Source: Actinomycetaceae bacterium zg-1166 | GTDB taxonomy: Bacteria; Actinomycetota; Actinomycetes; Actinomycetales; Actinomycetaceae | Length of the DNA stretch: 64,000 nucleotides | NCBI GenBank assembly: GCA_015679245.1 | Contig: CP064953.1 | Span: forward strand, 992,001 to 1,056,000 | Direction: 5' to 3' | Shown here: piece by piece, positions 43,689 to 51,854 of the stretch | How positions within the stretch are numbered: the stretch's first letter is position 1 | How the letters are laid out: every line of letters begins with the position of its first letter | The notes under the pieces: generated by a model | The model's input: the letters and a program-made list of their open reading frames with translations, nothing else | Database searches by the model: none | What the model was told of the DNA's origin: nothing | Position numbers and translations under genes: made by a program

Positions 43689-45295
43689 AGGAGGAGTAGA
43701 CCGCGTTCGTCGTAAACCGACTCGCTGGCTGGGCCTGCGCCGCATCTAATCGCCCGGTCGAGGCCCATGATGGTGGCGACGACGCCGTCGATTTTCTCGG
43801 TGGATTTTTCTTTGTCGGGTTTGATGTTCCCGGCGGGGTCTTGGCGGATGAAGATGTTGTCCATCATCCACCGCAGAACCGGGTGACCATCATGGGCCAG
43901 CTTGCCCTCCAAGACCAGCTTCATCAGTTCTTTGGTTGGTGGGCTCATGTCTTTGAAGCCTTGGCCGAAGGGGACGACGGTCAGGCCCATGTGGTCGAGG
44001 TTTTGGGTCATTTGGACTGCGCCCCACCGGTCGAAGGCAACCTCCCGCAAATCGTAGGTTTCAGAGATTTGCTCGATGGCTTGTTCAATCGCCGCATAGT
44101 GGACCACGTTCCCTTCAGTGAGGTTGAGGTGGCCTTGGCGTGCCCAGAGGTCGTATGGGACCCGGTCACGCAGGACGCGGCGGTCAATGTTGTCTTCTGG
44201 GATCCAAAAGTGCGGGAGGACGAAGTAGGGTTCTCCGGCCTCGATGGGTGGGAAGACTTGGACGAACGCCGTGATATCCGTGGTGGATGACAGGTCGAGG
44301 CCGCCGTAGCAGACTCGGCCCCGCAGTTGCTCCGGCCGGAAGTCGCGCTTGCATGCGTCCCACGCTGTCATGGGCATCCACCGCACGGATTGTTTCACCC
44401 ACTGGTTCAATCTGAGTTGGCGGAAGGAGTTTTCCTCGGCCGGGTTTTGCTTTGCACTCTCACAGGCCGCACGGATCTTGTCGATGTCGACCGTGATACC
44501 CAGGGACGGGTTGGCCTTGGCCCAGACGGTTTCGTCGGTCCAGTCATCATCGGTGTCTGCACCGTAAATGATTGGGTAGAACGTGGGGTCGATCTTCCTG
44601 CCTTCTAAGATGTCCTGGGCTTTTTGGTGCGTCTCATAGCAAATGCTGTTCGTGTCTGACCCGGCTGTGGTGATCAGAAAATACAGGGGTTGGGTGCGGG
44701 CATCCCCGGAGCCTTTGGTCATGACGTCGAATAGGCGCCGGTCGGGCTGGGTGTGCAGCTCATCAAAGACAACGCCGTGAATGTTGAACCCATGCTTGGA
44801 ATACGCCTCAGCCGAAAGGACCTGGTAGAAGCTGTTGGTGGGCTGGAAGACGATCCGTTTTTGGCTGGCGAGGATTTTGACGCGGCGGGACAGTGCGGGG
44901 CTGTTGCGGACCATGTCTGCTGCGACCTCGAACACGATGGAGGCTTGTTGGCGGTCTGCTGCGCACCCGTAGACCTCGGCGCGCTCCTCACCATCCCCAC
45001 ACGTGAGCAACAGTGCCACGGCTGCGGCGAGCTCGCTCTTGCCCATCTTTTTCGGGATCTCAACATAAGCGGTGTTGAACTGACGGAACCCATCAGGTTT
45101 GAGGGTGCCGAACAGGTCACGGATGATCTGCTCTTGCCAATCAATGAGTTCGAAGGGTTTGCCGGCCCAGCGGCCCTTGGTGTGGGTCAGTGCCTGGATA
45201 AACGCAACCGCGTAATCAGCAGCCTTACGGTCGTAGTGGGAGCCGTCTGCCATGAAACGGGTCGGCTCATAGTTCTCAAGGCGACGCATGGCCAT
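43685..45295 (-). CDS. terL: Terminase large subunit
   Basis: 536 residues. The ATPase half has a Walker A-like VEIPKKMGKSELAAAVALLL, Walker B with catalytic Glu in GVVFDELHTQ and the coupling motif LYFLITTAGSDTNS; the nuclease half has acidic residues in CYGGLDLSSTTDITAFVQVF, EVAFDRWGAVQMTQ and EKSTEKIDGVVATIMGLDRA. It cleaves concatemers and packs DNA into the prohead. The terS gene lies about 5.6 kb away, separated by a methylase-MetK module and four small genes, an unusual distance. Its last 45 codons are duplicated at 43155. Confidence 0.95.
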   Translation of the reverse strand: MAMRRLENYEPTRFMADGSHYDRKAADYAVAFIQALTHTKGRWAGKPFELIDWQEQIIRDLFGTLKPDGFRQFNTAYVEIPKKMGKSELAAAVALLLTCGDGEERAEVYGCAADRQQASIVFEVAADMVRNSPALSRRVKILASQKRIVFQPTNSFYQVLSAEAYSKHGFNIHGVVFDELHTQPDRRLFDVMTKGSGDARTQPLYFLITTAGSDTNSICYETHQKAQDILEGRKIDPTFYPIIYGADTDDDWTDETVWAKANPSLGITVDIDKIRAACESAKQNPAEENSFRQLRLNQWVKQSVRWMPMTAWDACKRDFRPEQLRGRVCYGGLDLSSTTDITAFVQVFPPIEAGEPYFVLPHFWIPEDNIDRRVLRDRVPYDLWARQGHLNLTEGNVVHYAAIEQAIEQISETYDLREVAFDRWGAVQMTQNLDHMGLTVVPFGQGFKDMSPPTKELMKLVLEGKLAHDGHPVLRWMMDNIFIRQDPAGNIKPDKEKSTEKIDGVVATIMGLDRAIRCGAGPASESVYDERGLLLL

Positions 45296-45396
45296 GGCCT
45301 TACTCCCTTCCTAGTTTGGTGGTTTGCGGCAAGTTCTCTGTACGGGAACTGGCTGGACTTCCCGCCGTGTTTAAGTGATTGCAGGGCATAGAAAAG

Positions 45397-45417
45397 GCCC
45401 CACCAACTTGGCGGAGC
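45397..45417 (-). terminator. Small terminator-like hairpin before terL
   Basis: On the minus strand GCTCCGCC pairs with GGTGGGGC around a five-base loop, followed by CTTTTC. It separates the small-gene cluster at 45481 from terL. Confidence 0.55.
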
Positions 45418-45480
45418 GTCCATCTGGTGAAAAGAGGGCCAGCCCGCCCGACCTCGGAGTGGGTCTGGCTAGTGGGCCGC

Positions 45481-46056
45481 TTAGGCGTTCTTGATTGCCC
45501 AGGTCAGGGCTTCTGGGTAGCCTTCGGCGCGCATCCGGTTGAAGTCGAAGCCTTCTTCGTTCCAGGTGGCTAGCTGGTAGGTGCCACCGGGTTGTTTGGT
45601 GTAGATGGCGGGGACTTTGCGCCACCCGGTCGCGTTGGCCCAGGTGGTGTAGATCAGCGCGTACTTGTCGCCTCCGATTGGGATCCAGACGTTGTCGATG
45701 CCGTGGGTTCCCACCCGGCCTGCCTCGTCTTCATCGTTGATGGTTTGTGGGGCGGGGTCGATGACGTGGTAGTCGGCTTCGCTGTAGACCTCTTCGCTTG
45801 GCACTACCTTGGTGATGCCTCGGTTGTGTGCAGCGTCCAGGCCTGCTTCGAAGGAGTTCTTCATCAGCCGCAGCAGCGTGGTGACGCTCATTTCCGCCCA
45901 GTCGAAGCCATCGGAGCCCCTCGATAGGAGTGTGTCAATGCCGGCGTATTCGTCAGCGATAGCGATGTCTTCGAGCAGGCGGCGCAGCTCCCCGGTGCTG
46001 ATGACCTCACTCTTAGTGGCCTTACCGGTGGTCTTGGTGGTGTTCTTGGTGTTCAT
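45481..46056 (-). CDS. Phage protein of unknown function
   Basis: 191 residues with a Lys/Thr-rich start, then helices (LRRLLEDIAIADEYAGIDTL, VTTLLRLMKNSFEAGLDAAH) and a beta-rich acidic second half (VWIPIGGDKYALIYTTWANA). It has no membrane segment or recognised motif. It is the last of four small genes that each follow a copy of a conserved intergenic element (here 46112-46194), so they probably share regulation. AAAGGG lies eight bases before ATG. Confidence 0.65.
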   Translation of the reverse strand: MNTKNTTKTTGKATKSEVISTGELRRLLEDIAIADEYAGIDTLLSRGSDGFDWAEMSVTTLLRLMKNSFEAGLDAAHNRGITKVVPSEEVYSEADYHVIDPAPQTINDEDEAGRVGTHGIDNVWIPIGGDKYALIYTTWANATGWRKVPAIYTKQPGGTYQLATWNEEGFDFNRMRAEGYPEALTWAIKNA

Positions 46057-46111
46057 CGTGGTTACCCTTTCGCTCTCTCAGGGGCTTGTGCCCCTGTGCT
46101 CTTCGTTGTGT

Positions 46112-46194
46112 AACCATTAAGGCTTAGAAACACACTCTTATCCAGTCGTTTCCCCTTGTAAATGCAGGGAAAACTAGCGGTGTATATCTCTAAC
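46112..46194 (-). repeat. Intergenic element E, copy 1
   Basis: Minus strand: AGAGATATACACCGCTA, 29 bases, CTGGATAAGAGTGTG, then TAAGCCTT. The spacer contains a hairpin (GTTTTCCC with GGGGAAAC). It lies 56 bp upstream of the gene at 45481-46056. Confidence 0.75.
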
Positions 46195-46295
46195 CCAGCG
46201 CCCCGAACAGGCCCTGGTGTTGGGTGTAAAAAGACCGCAGCCACCAAGCATTGGGTGGTGCGGTTTGTTCTCGCGGTTCTGCCTGTCTAGGCGGG

Positions 46296-46574
46296 TTAGT
46301 GGGTGATGGCCCAGGCGATCGCCGAGCCGTTGTCCGCGAAGTACTCATCCGAGGCAGCAAGTAGTTCGAGGGCGCATTGGCTGGCGGAGCGTGCGTCCTC
46401 ACCCCAGCCGGGGATCGGGGTTTCGACCAGGCGGTAGGTTTCGGCCTGCCAGCCGTTGTCCTTGCCGCTCATGTAGCGGTAGGTGGCGACCAGGATACGG
46501 TTCCCGTGTTGGAGGATGATGCGCTGGGCGGTGGTCTCGGCCAGGGTCTCCATCGTGGTCTTGGTGGTGTTCAT
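46296..46574 (-). CDS. Small phage protein of unknown function
   Basis: 92 residues, MNTTKTTMETLAETTAQRII, then a compact beta-rich stretch (LQHGNRILVATYRYMSGKDN, GWQAETYRLVETPIPGWGED) and a helix (ASQCALELLAASDEYFADNG). Preceded by element E copy 2. The shared MNTxxTT-type start with the genes at 45481 and 47210 suggests a common translation-leader sequence. Confidence 0.65.
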   Translation of the reverse strand: MNTTKTTMETLAETTAQRIILQHGNRILVATYRYMSGKDNGWQAETYRLVETPIPGWGEDARSASQCALELLAASDEYFADNGSAIAWAITH

Positions 46575-46615
46575 TGTGCTTGCCTTTCCTTGCTCCCTGG
46601 CGTGTTCCAGGTGTT

Positions 46616-46697
46616 ACAAGTAACGCTCTGTTTCACACTTATATCCAGCCCAAAAGCCGCTTAATAACAAGGTTTTTCTAGAGGTGTACCTCTCTAG
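46616..46697 (-). repeat. Intergenic element E, copy 2
   Basis: Minus strand: AGAGAGGTACACCTCTA (itself a small hairpin), 30 bases with AAGCGGCTTTTGGG, then CTGGATATAAGTGTG. It starts just after the stop of the gene at 46694 and ends 42 bp before the gene at 46574. Confidence 0.75.
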
Positions 46698-47023
46698 TTC
46701 ACGGCCCGGGTTTGGGCGTGGGCGAAGCCGATGCAGTAGGCGTCAATGAGCATGGCACGCAACTGAACCGTGTCGATTTCGAACGGCCCGAGCTCCTCAC
46801 ACCTAGTTGGGGTCAGGGTGATGAAGTCAGGTTCGTAGTCCTCGCAGATAACTTCGAGGGCACGGATTACTTCAGCGGGTGCTTGGCCTTGCTCGGCGGC
46901 GTACCAGGCAGTTGCCCACTCTGGCAGTCCCAAGCGGGCCAGCCCCTCAGGCAGCCCGCTGTCGGCCTGCATCGGGGCGTATTCGGTGGTCAAGGTGGGT
47001 GCGGGGATGGTTGCGGTGGTCAT
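46694..47023 (-). CDS. Small phage protein of unknown function
   Basis: 109 residues, beginning MTTATIPAPTLTTEYAPMQA, with helices (LPEGLARLGLPEWATAWYAA, PAEVIRALEVICEDYEPDFI) and a C-terminal RAMLIDAYCIGFAHAQTRAV. Preceded by element E copy 3. Soluble, acidic; no family recognised. Confidence 0.65.
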   Translation of the reverse strand: MTTATIPAPTLTTEYAPMQADSGLPEGLARLGLPEWATAWYAAEQGQAPAEVIRALEVICEDYEPDFITLTPTRCEELGPFEIDTVQLRAMLIDAYCIGFAHAQTRAVN

Positions 47024-47081
47024 TGTTGTCTCCAGTTGTCTCGGTGGTCAGCGGGTGCTGGCCGGTGGTTGTGTCAACAAC

Positions 47082-47160
47082 AATCAACGCTTACTTCCAC
47101 AGTTATATCCAGCCCAAAAGCCGCTTATTCACCGGTTAAAAGTAGCGGTTTGCATCTCTT
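47082..47160 (-). repeat. Intergenic element E, copy 3
   Basis: Minus strand: AGAGATGCAAACCGCTA, 30 bases ending AAGCGGCTTTTGGG, CTGGATATAACTGTG and TAAGCGTTGATTGTTGTTGA. It sits between the DUF4314 gene and the gene at 47023. Confidence 0.75.
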
Positions 47161-47209
47161 GCAAAACACCAACCAGCACCCGCAGATGTGGGCGCTGGCC
47201 AGCGGTGCT

Positions 47210-48139
47210 TTAGAGGAGCGTGTAGGAGTCCTCCCCAGGAACTAGCCCCAGGGTGGAGCCGTTATCCCAGTTCACATGCAGCGTCCCAAGGTCGTCAACA
47301 TGGTTGATGATGCCCTCCGCGCCTGGGGTGAGGGTGGTGTAAGGGTCACTCGTGTCCTCGAGGCGGATCCTGCGCCCCACCAGCGACGGCTTACCAGAGG
47401 GTTCATCTTTTGGTGGGGTGCGCCAGGCAGCCGACCCAGCCAGGTCACCCATCAACGTCTTGCGCAGGGCTTTGTGTTCGGGGCCGATGAATCCCAGGCG
47501 GAGCAGGAAGCAGCGCATCGCATACCTCGGGTTACTTTCCTCCTTAGGCTTGGCGGTCACCCGTTTGGCTTCCCTGGCCATGGTGAGCATCGCACCAATC
47601 AACTCGGTGAGGGCATGGGCCTGGGCTGGGGTGCAGGGGCGGGCAATCCAGGGCATCCGCACTTCATCGTCAGTGATCTCGATGGGCAGTTCCTCAAGGT
47701 CCAGGGCAGCCTGAATCAGTGGGCCCTTCGCACTCACCAGCGCCTTGAAGCGCTCCAGGGCGGCATCGGTGAGGGTGGTGCGTGGGATGGTGACCGTGAG
47801 TCCGTCAGCTACCAACTCTTCTGGCTCTACTTCGGCGGGTTTGGTGGTGCGGGGTTGTTTGGTTTCGAGCCAATGGCGTAGGTCGAAGAGGTTGTCTGGG
47901 TAGAAGTCATCCTCCCCAAGCAACCCCAGCAGGTCGCGCACATCCTTCTTAGAAGGCCCCTTCCCCTCCCACCTGATCGTGCCGTTACGGGCGAGGATTG
48001 CGGGGCCGACCTGGTACTCATAACTGGGCGCTCCCAGGTACTGAGCCTTAGTGTCGTAGAGGGCTTGGAGATTACTGACGATCGTGGAGCGTTTACCAGC
48101 CGGCAGGTCATAGTTGAAGGTGATTGTCTCAGTGTTCAT
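47210..48139 (-). CDS. Phage protein with C-terminal DUF4314-like domain
   Basis: 309 residues from ATG 48139, GGGAG seven bases upstream. The first 260 residues are unrecognised, with a helical DNA-binding-like region (LVSAKGPLIQAALDLEELPI, TPAQAHALTELIGAMLTMAR). The last 55, LVGRRIRLEDTSDPYTTLTP, GAEGIINHVDDLGTLHVNWD and NGSTLGLVPGEDSYTLL, fit DUF4314, a small beta-barrel common at the C-terminus of element proteins. It follows element E copy 4. Confidence 0.75.
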   Translation of the reverse strand: MNTETITFNYDLPAGKRSTIVSNLQALYDTKAQYLGAPSYEYQVGPAILARNGTIRWEGKGPSKKDVRDLLGLLGEDDFYPDNLFDLRHWLETKQPRTTKPAEVEPEELVADGLTVTIPRTTLTDAALERFKALVSAKGPLIQAALDLEELPIEITDDEVRMPWIARPCTPAQAHALTELIGAMLTMAREAKRVTAKPKEESNPRYAMRCFLLRLGFIGPEHKALRKTLMGDLAGSAAWRTPPKDEPSGKPSLVGRRIRLEDTSDPYTTLTPGAEGIINHVDDLGTLHVNWDNGSTLGLVPGEDSYTLL

Positions 48140-48173
48140 GGTTGTTCTCCCTTGTGGCTTGCGGGGTTTTTCT

Positions 48174-48262
48174 GTCAACAACATGAACCCTTAGAAACAC
48201 AGGTTTATCCAGTCCAAAACCGGCTCAAACGCTAGGAAATGTAGCGTTCTAGAGCACACCTC
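48174..48262 (-). repeat. Intergenic element E, copy 4
   Basis: Minus strand: AGAACGCTA, a hairpin (AACGCTA/TAGCGTT), GAGCCGGTTTTGGACTGGAT, then AAACCTGTG, TAAGGGTTC and TGTTGTTGACA. It is the most divergent copy at the 5' box but keeps the CTGGATA spacing. Confidence 0.7.
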
Positions 48263-48279
48263 GAAGTAAGGCTTTGGCT

Positions 48280-48314
48280 GCCCCAGATAAGTGGTGGCAT
48301 CACTTATCCGGGGC
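48280..48314. terminator. Inverted repeat after the methylase gene
   Basis: Arms GCCCCAGATAAGTG and CACTTATCCGGGGC (one mismatch) around a seven-base loop, 31 bp past the methylase stop at 48345. No T run follows on the minus strand, so it may be an mRNA 3' end stabiliser rather than an intrinsic terminator. Confidence 0.55.
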
Positions 48315-48344
48315 CAAAAAGCCAGCCAGTTCCCACACAGAGAA

Positions 48345-49595
48345 CTACCCCTCACCCTCGTCTGCGGCGTCAGGTTGGGCCTGCTCGAATGAAAGTTCTT
48401 GGCCGTCGCGCATGACCTTGATGCCGCTGGTAGCCCCGGCAAGCTCGCGGTAGCGGTTGATGATGACATCGGCGTACTTCGGATCGAGTTCCACCAGACG
48501 TGCTACGCGCCCGGTCTGCTCAGCAGCCACCAAAGTAGAACCAGACCCGCCAAAGGCATCAAGAACGATCTGATTGCTCAGAGAAGAGTTGAGGATTGGG
48601 TAGGCGATGAGCTCGACCGGTTTCATCGTGGGGTGGTCCGTGTTCTTACGGGGCTTATCAAAACGCCAGATGGTCGATTCTTTGCGCCCGGTGTACCACT
48701 GGTGGCGGCCTTTCTTCTTCCACCCGAAAAGTACCGGCTCGTGCTGCCACTGATACGGGCTCCTACCCAGCACAATGGACTGCTTGACCCAAATACAGCA
48801 GCCTGAGAGGTAGAACCCAGCGTCGTCGAAGGCCTTACGGAACGCATAGCCCCCAGTATCAGAGTGGAAGACGTAAATACTGGCGTCGTCAGCCATCACA
48901 CTCGAGACAGCGGTGAAGGCTTTGGTGAGGAAAGCGACGAAGGAGTCGTTATCCATATGATCGTTAGCGATTTTGCCCGCAGACCCCTCATAGTTGACGT
49001 TGTAAGGCGGGTCAGTAACCACCAAATTCGCCTTCTCATCACCCATTAGGGCTGTGAAGGTGTCTGGGTCGGTGGAGTCCCCAACAATGAGGCGATGCCT
49101 GCCGAGCTGCCAGATGTCCCCAGTCTTACTCATGGCGGGTTTGGCTAGTTCTGCCTCGACATCGAAATCATCCTCTTCGATTCCACCGGCCAGTTGGTCG
49201 CGGAAGAGTGCGTCGACTTCAGCGGGGTCGAAACCCGTCAGGGTCACGTCGAAGTCCTCAGCCTGCAAGTCAGCAATCAACAAGGCCAGTTTGGACTCAT
49301 CCCACTCACCCTTGACCTTATTGAGTGCCACGTTCAACGCTTTTTCTTTGGCCTCGTCTAAATCGACGATGACGCATTCGATTTCGGTGTGTCCGAGTGC
49401 GGTGAGTACTTTAAGGCGCTGGTGACCACCCACCACACGCCCGGTCGCCTGGTTGAAAATGACAGGTTCGACGTAACCAAACTCCTCAACCGACCTCTTC
49501 AACTTTTCGAACTCGGGGTCACCAGGTTGGAGGTCTTTGCGGGGGTTGTAGTCCGCCGCCTGAAGATCAGCGACCGCAATCTTCTTGATATTCAC
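48345..49595 (-). CDS. ParB-domain DNA methylase (N6-adenine/N4-cytosine type), intact copy
   Basis: 416 residues. ParB/sulfiredoxin-like N-domain (IAVADLQAADYNPRKDLQPG, VVGGHQRLKVLTALGHTEIE) joined to a methylase with VVTDPPYNVNYEGSAGKIAN (catalytic DPPY) and SAM-binding DAFGGSGSTLVAAEQTGRVA. The start is a GTG overlapping the MetK stop by four bases. Such proteins protect phage DNA or alter its expression; the target motif is not predictable. Two related relics lie at 11348 and 12433. Confidence 0.93.
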   Translation of the reverse strand: MNIKKIAVADLQAADYNPRKDLQPGDPEFEKLKRSVEEFGYVEPVIFNQATGRVVGGHQRLKVLTALGHTEIECVIVDLDEAKEKALNVALNKVKGEWDESKLALLIADLQAEDFDVTLTGFDPAEVDALFRDQLAGGIEEDDFDVEAELAKPAMSKTGDIWQLGRHRLIVGDSTDPDTFTALMGDEKANLVVTDPPYNVNYEGSAGKIANDHMDNDSFVAFLTKAFTAVSSVMADDASIYVFHSDTGGYAFRKAFDDAGFYLSGCCIWVKQSIVLGRSPYQWQHEPVLFGWKKKGRHQWYTGRKESTIWRFDKPRKNTDHPTMKPVELIAYPILNSSLSNQIVLDAFGGSGSTLVAAEQTGRVARLVELDPKYADVIINRYRELAGATSGIKVMRDGQELSFEQAQPDAADEGEG

Positions 49596-50860
49596 TGCCC
49601 AGCCTCCTCAGTGGTTTCGCCGTGGCAGGTCTTGGCGTGATCGATAACGTGGGCTTTGAGGTTCCATGAGCCAGTGCTGCTTTCCCACCCGGGGTACGCA
49701 CCATTGACCCCACCGAAGTGCCCGTATGCGCTGTAGCGGGCGAAACCGGGGTTACGGAGTTTGAAGCGGTCAATGATCGCTCCCGGCCGCAAACTGTAGA
49801 ACTCCATCAATGCCAGGCGAATATCCTCATCCGTGACCTCTGGGATGTGGGTGCCGTGAGTGTCAATGTCGAAGGCAACCGGATCGGCCTTGCCAATCGC
49901 GTAGGAAATGCCGACCGTACACCGCTTAGCAAGACGGCCCGCCACCACCTGCTTAGCAAGGAAACGCGCCATATAAGCACCCGTGCGGTCGACCTTGGTC
50001 GCATCCTTACCAGAAAACGCTCCACCGCCATGGGGTGCATGGCCCCCGTAGGTGTCAACCATCAACTTTCGACCCGTCAGGCCCGTGTCTGCTCCCGGGC
50101 CACCCTTGACCAACCGGCCCGAAGGATTCACCAGGACGGTAGTGTATTGGAGGGTTTCGATACCGATCGCCTCTAAGGCTGGGGCAACAATCTTGGAAAT
50201 GACTTCCCGGCGCAGCTCCTCCAGGTCTTTGGCCGCATCGTGCTGGATGGATATGACGACGGTGGGTGCGGTAATCGGCGTGCCATTCTCATCAACCGTG
50301 AGGGTGACTTGGGCTTTGCCATCCGGGCCGATACCAGCAATGGTTCCTTGCTCGCGGGCTTGGTCCAGGCGGGCGCAAATCTCATGCGCTGCAACCAGTG
50401 AGGCGGGAAGGAAATCCTTGGTGGCATCAGTGGCATACCCATAGACCGTTCCTTGGTCGCCAGCACCGAGGTCGCTAAACGCCCCGGCCTGCTCCACGCC
50501 ACCATCTCGGGTCTCCAACGCTGTGTCCACCCCACCAGCAATATCGCTGGACTGCTTCGTGACGTTCACTGACACGAGGTATTTCCACGGCTGGTAGCCG
50601 AGCCGGGCTAGGGTCGAGCGCACCACCTGACGGATCTTCACTTTGCCGTTGCAGGTGATTTGCCCGGCAACGGTGATGAGGTGGTTGGAGGCCATAACCT
50701 CCACCGCACACCTGGAGGCTGGGTCTTCCCAAAGACACGCATCGAGAATCTCATCGCTAATCCGATCACACACCTTGTCAGGGTGACCAGCACAAACAGA
50801 CTCACTGGTCTCTAAGCGGATGGCGGGTGGGCTGTATGGGGTGAGAGCGGTTGAAGGCAT
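49592..50860 (-). CDS. metK: Phage-encoded S-adenosylmethionine synthetase, second copy
   Basis: 422 residues from ATG 50860 (AAAGGA upstream). Motifs: ETSESVCAGHPDKVCDRISD, GAGDQGTVYGYATDATKDFL, DTYGGHAPHGGGAFSGKDAT, all catalytic blocks present. Its gene is coupled to the methylase by GTGA. The arrangement implies it raises SAM for the methylase or makes the phage independent of the host supply. Two prophages in one window carry this pair in the same order, which argues for selection on the pair. Confidence 0.95.
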   Translation of the reverse strand: MPSTALTPYSPPAIRLETSESVCAGHPDKVCDRISDEILDACLWEDPASRCAVEVMASNHLITVAGQITCNGKVKIRQVVRSTLARLGYQPWKYLVSVNVTKQSSDIAGGVDTALETRDGGVEQAGAFSDLGAGDQGTVYGYATDATKDFLPASLVAAHEICARLDQAREQGTIAGIGPDGKAQVTLTVDENGTPITAPTVVISIQHDAAKDLEELRREVISKIVAPALEAIGIETLQYTTVLVNPSGRLVKGGPGADTGLTGRKLMVDTYGGHAPHGGGAFSGKDATKVDRTGAYMARFLAKQVVAGRLAKRCTVGISYAIGKADPVAFDIDTHGTHIPEVTDEDIRLALMEFYSLRPGAIIDRFKLRNPGFARYSAYGHFGGVNGAYPGWESSTGSWNLKAHVIDHAKTCHGETTEEAGQ

Positions 50861-50899
50861 GGTTAGTCCTTTGAGTTTGGTGGGCGGAAAACAGGAAGA

Positions 50900-50919
50900 C
50901 CCCCACCAAACGGTGGAAG
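50900..50919 (-). terminator. Hairpin between terS and metK, followed by T-rich sequence
   Basis: CTTCCACC pairs with GGTGGGGG around GTTT on the minus strand, then TCTTCCTGTTTT. It corresponds to 14885-14909 before the other metK copy. Confidence 0.5.
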
Positions 50920-50944
50920 CCAAAAAGAAGTGGGAGCGAGGGTT

Positions 50945-51511
50945 TTATCGGCTTTGCAAGAGCCGTTCCATCGGATCCGTTGGGAGGGGCGTGTAGTCGG
51001 TGGTGCAGTTGGCTTTGACGATGTCGAAAATCTCGTACCACAACACATTCGCCTGCTTCTGAAACGACTGCGACATAGCCACAAACGGCGAAGCAATCGC
51101 CGCACCAGTGGTCGGGTGCTTGCCGAGCAGACCGAAATCAGAAATGGCTTTTTCGCATTGGATGAAGCGGGCAAAAGACTGCGCATAGGCTTCAAGTAGA
51201 CGTTTGGAGACAAACTGGGTGCAGCCCTTATCGGCCAGCCACTCCCACGTCTCCCGATAAATCTCATCAGCACCCAAAGGCGAACCATCACGCTGCTGCG
51301 CCGCCAAATACGCGGACGGCTCGGGCATATCAACACCAGCCAGGAGCGCACCTTCGTCCGTGTCCGTGCCGGTGAAGTCATACGGCTCAGGCGGACCATC
51401 AACCGAGAGCACCCTCCCGGTGCGGCCATCGGCGAGCCGGTCTGCTAGGGGTTCGGGTTTGGAGCCTGCGCGGACGCGGCGTCCGCCCCTGTTCGTGCCA
51501 TCACGAGCCAT
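50945..51511 (-). CDS. terS: Terminase small subunit
   Basis: 188 residues from ATG 51511, chosen by alignment with the first copy; an ATG four codons earlier is also possible. MARDGTNRGGRRVRAGSKPE, then RETWEWLADKGCTQFVSKRL, FGLLGKHPTTGAAIASPFVA and FQKQANVLWYEIFDIVKANC. The P27-like small terminase recognises the packaging site. HNH upstream and candidate cos block between them. Confidence 0.88.
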   Translation of the reverse strand: MARDGTNRGGRRVRAGSKPEPLADRLADGRTGRVLSVDGPPEPYDFTGTDTDEGALLAGVDMPEPSAYLAAQQRDGSPLGADEIYRETWEWLADKGCTQFVSKRLLEAYAQSFARFIQCEKAISDFGLLGKHPTTGAAIASPFVAMSQSFQKQANVLWYEIFDIVKANCTTDYTPLPTDPMERLLQSR

Positions 51512-51608
51512 ACGATCATTCACCTCCAGTCAGGGGGGTTTGGGCGTTAAAACGCGAAGAAACCCGCACAAAGGCGGGCCAGAAACGTGCGGGTGGGAAA
51601 AGCGAAGG

Positions 51609-51664
51609 GGGTTAATACCCTGTTTGATTCGGGGAGTTTGTGCGCGAGGGGCCCCGCCCGCTGA
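51609..51664. other. Conserved non-coding block between TerS and HNH genes (candidate cos region), copy 2
   Basis: Runs from GGGTTAATACCCTGTTTGAT through TCGGGGAGTTTGTGCGCGAG to GCCCCGCCCGCTGA and matches 17293-17348 at about 49 of 56 positions. It encodes nothing obvious in either place. Terminase-proximal position supports a packaging role. Confidence 0.5.
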
Positions 51665-51719
51665 GAAGCCCCAAGGCTGTAGAGATCCGAAGGCCCCTAC
51701 CCTCTCACTGTGGTCGGGG

Positions 51720-51725
51720 TAGAAT
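51720..51725 (+). promoter_or_regulatory. -10 element of a probably leaderless transcript
   Basis: TAGAAT lies six bases before the ATG at 51732, the spacing expected if transcription starts at or next to the initiation codon. Confidence 0.55.
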
Positions 51726-51731
51726 TAGGAC

Positions 51732-51854
51732 ATGACCCCTGAATCGAACCTTTCGAAGAAAGAGAAAACCCCTAGTTTTTATTGGGCTCTCTTTGGAGCT
51801 GGTATCGGCGCACTGCTGGGCCTATTGGCATACATCCACAACTGGCTCGGCTAA
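51732..51854 (+). CDS. 40-residue membrane peptide (plus-strand cargo)
   Basis: MTPESNLSKKEKTPSFYWAL, then FGAGIGALLGLLAYIHNWLG: a basic N-terminus and a single Gly-rich membrane helix. It is plus strand among minus-strand genes, has a -10 directly before the ATG and no ribosome-binding site, and its TAA overlaps the HNH stop. Size and layout recall small lysogenic membrane peptides such as superinfection-exclusion or toxin peptides, but that is only an analogy. Confidence 0.6.
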   Translation: MTPESNLSKKEKTPSFYWALFGAGIGALLGLLAYIHNWLG

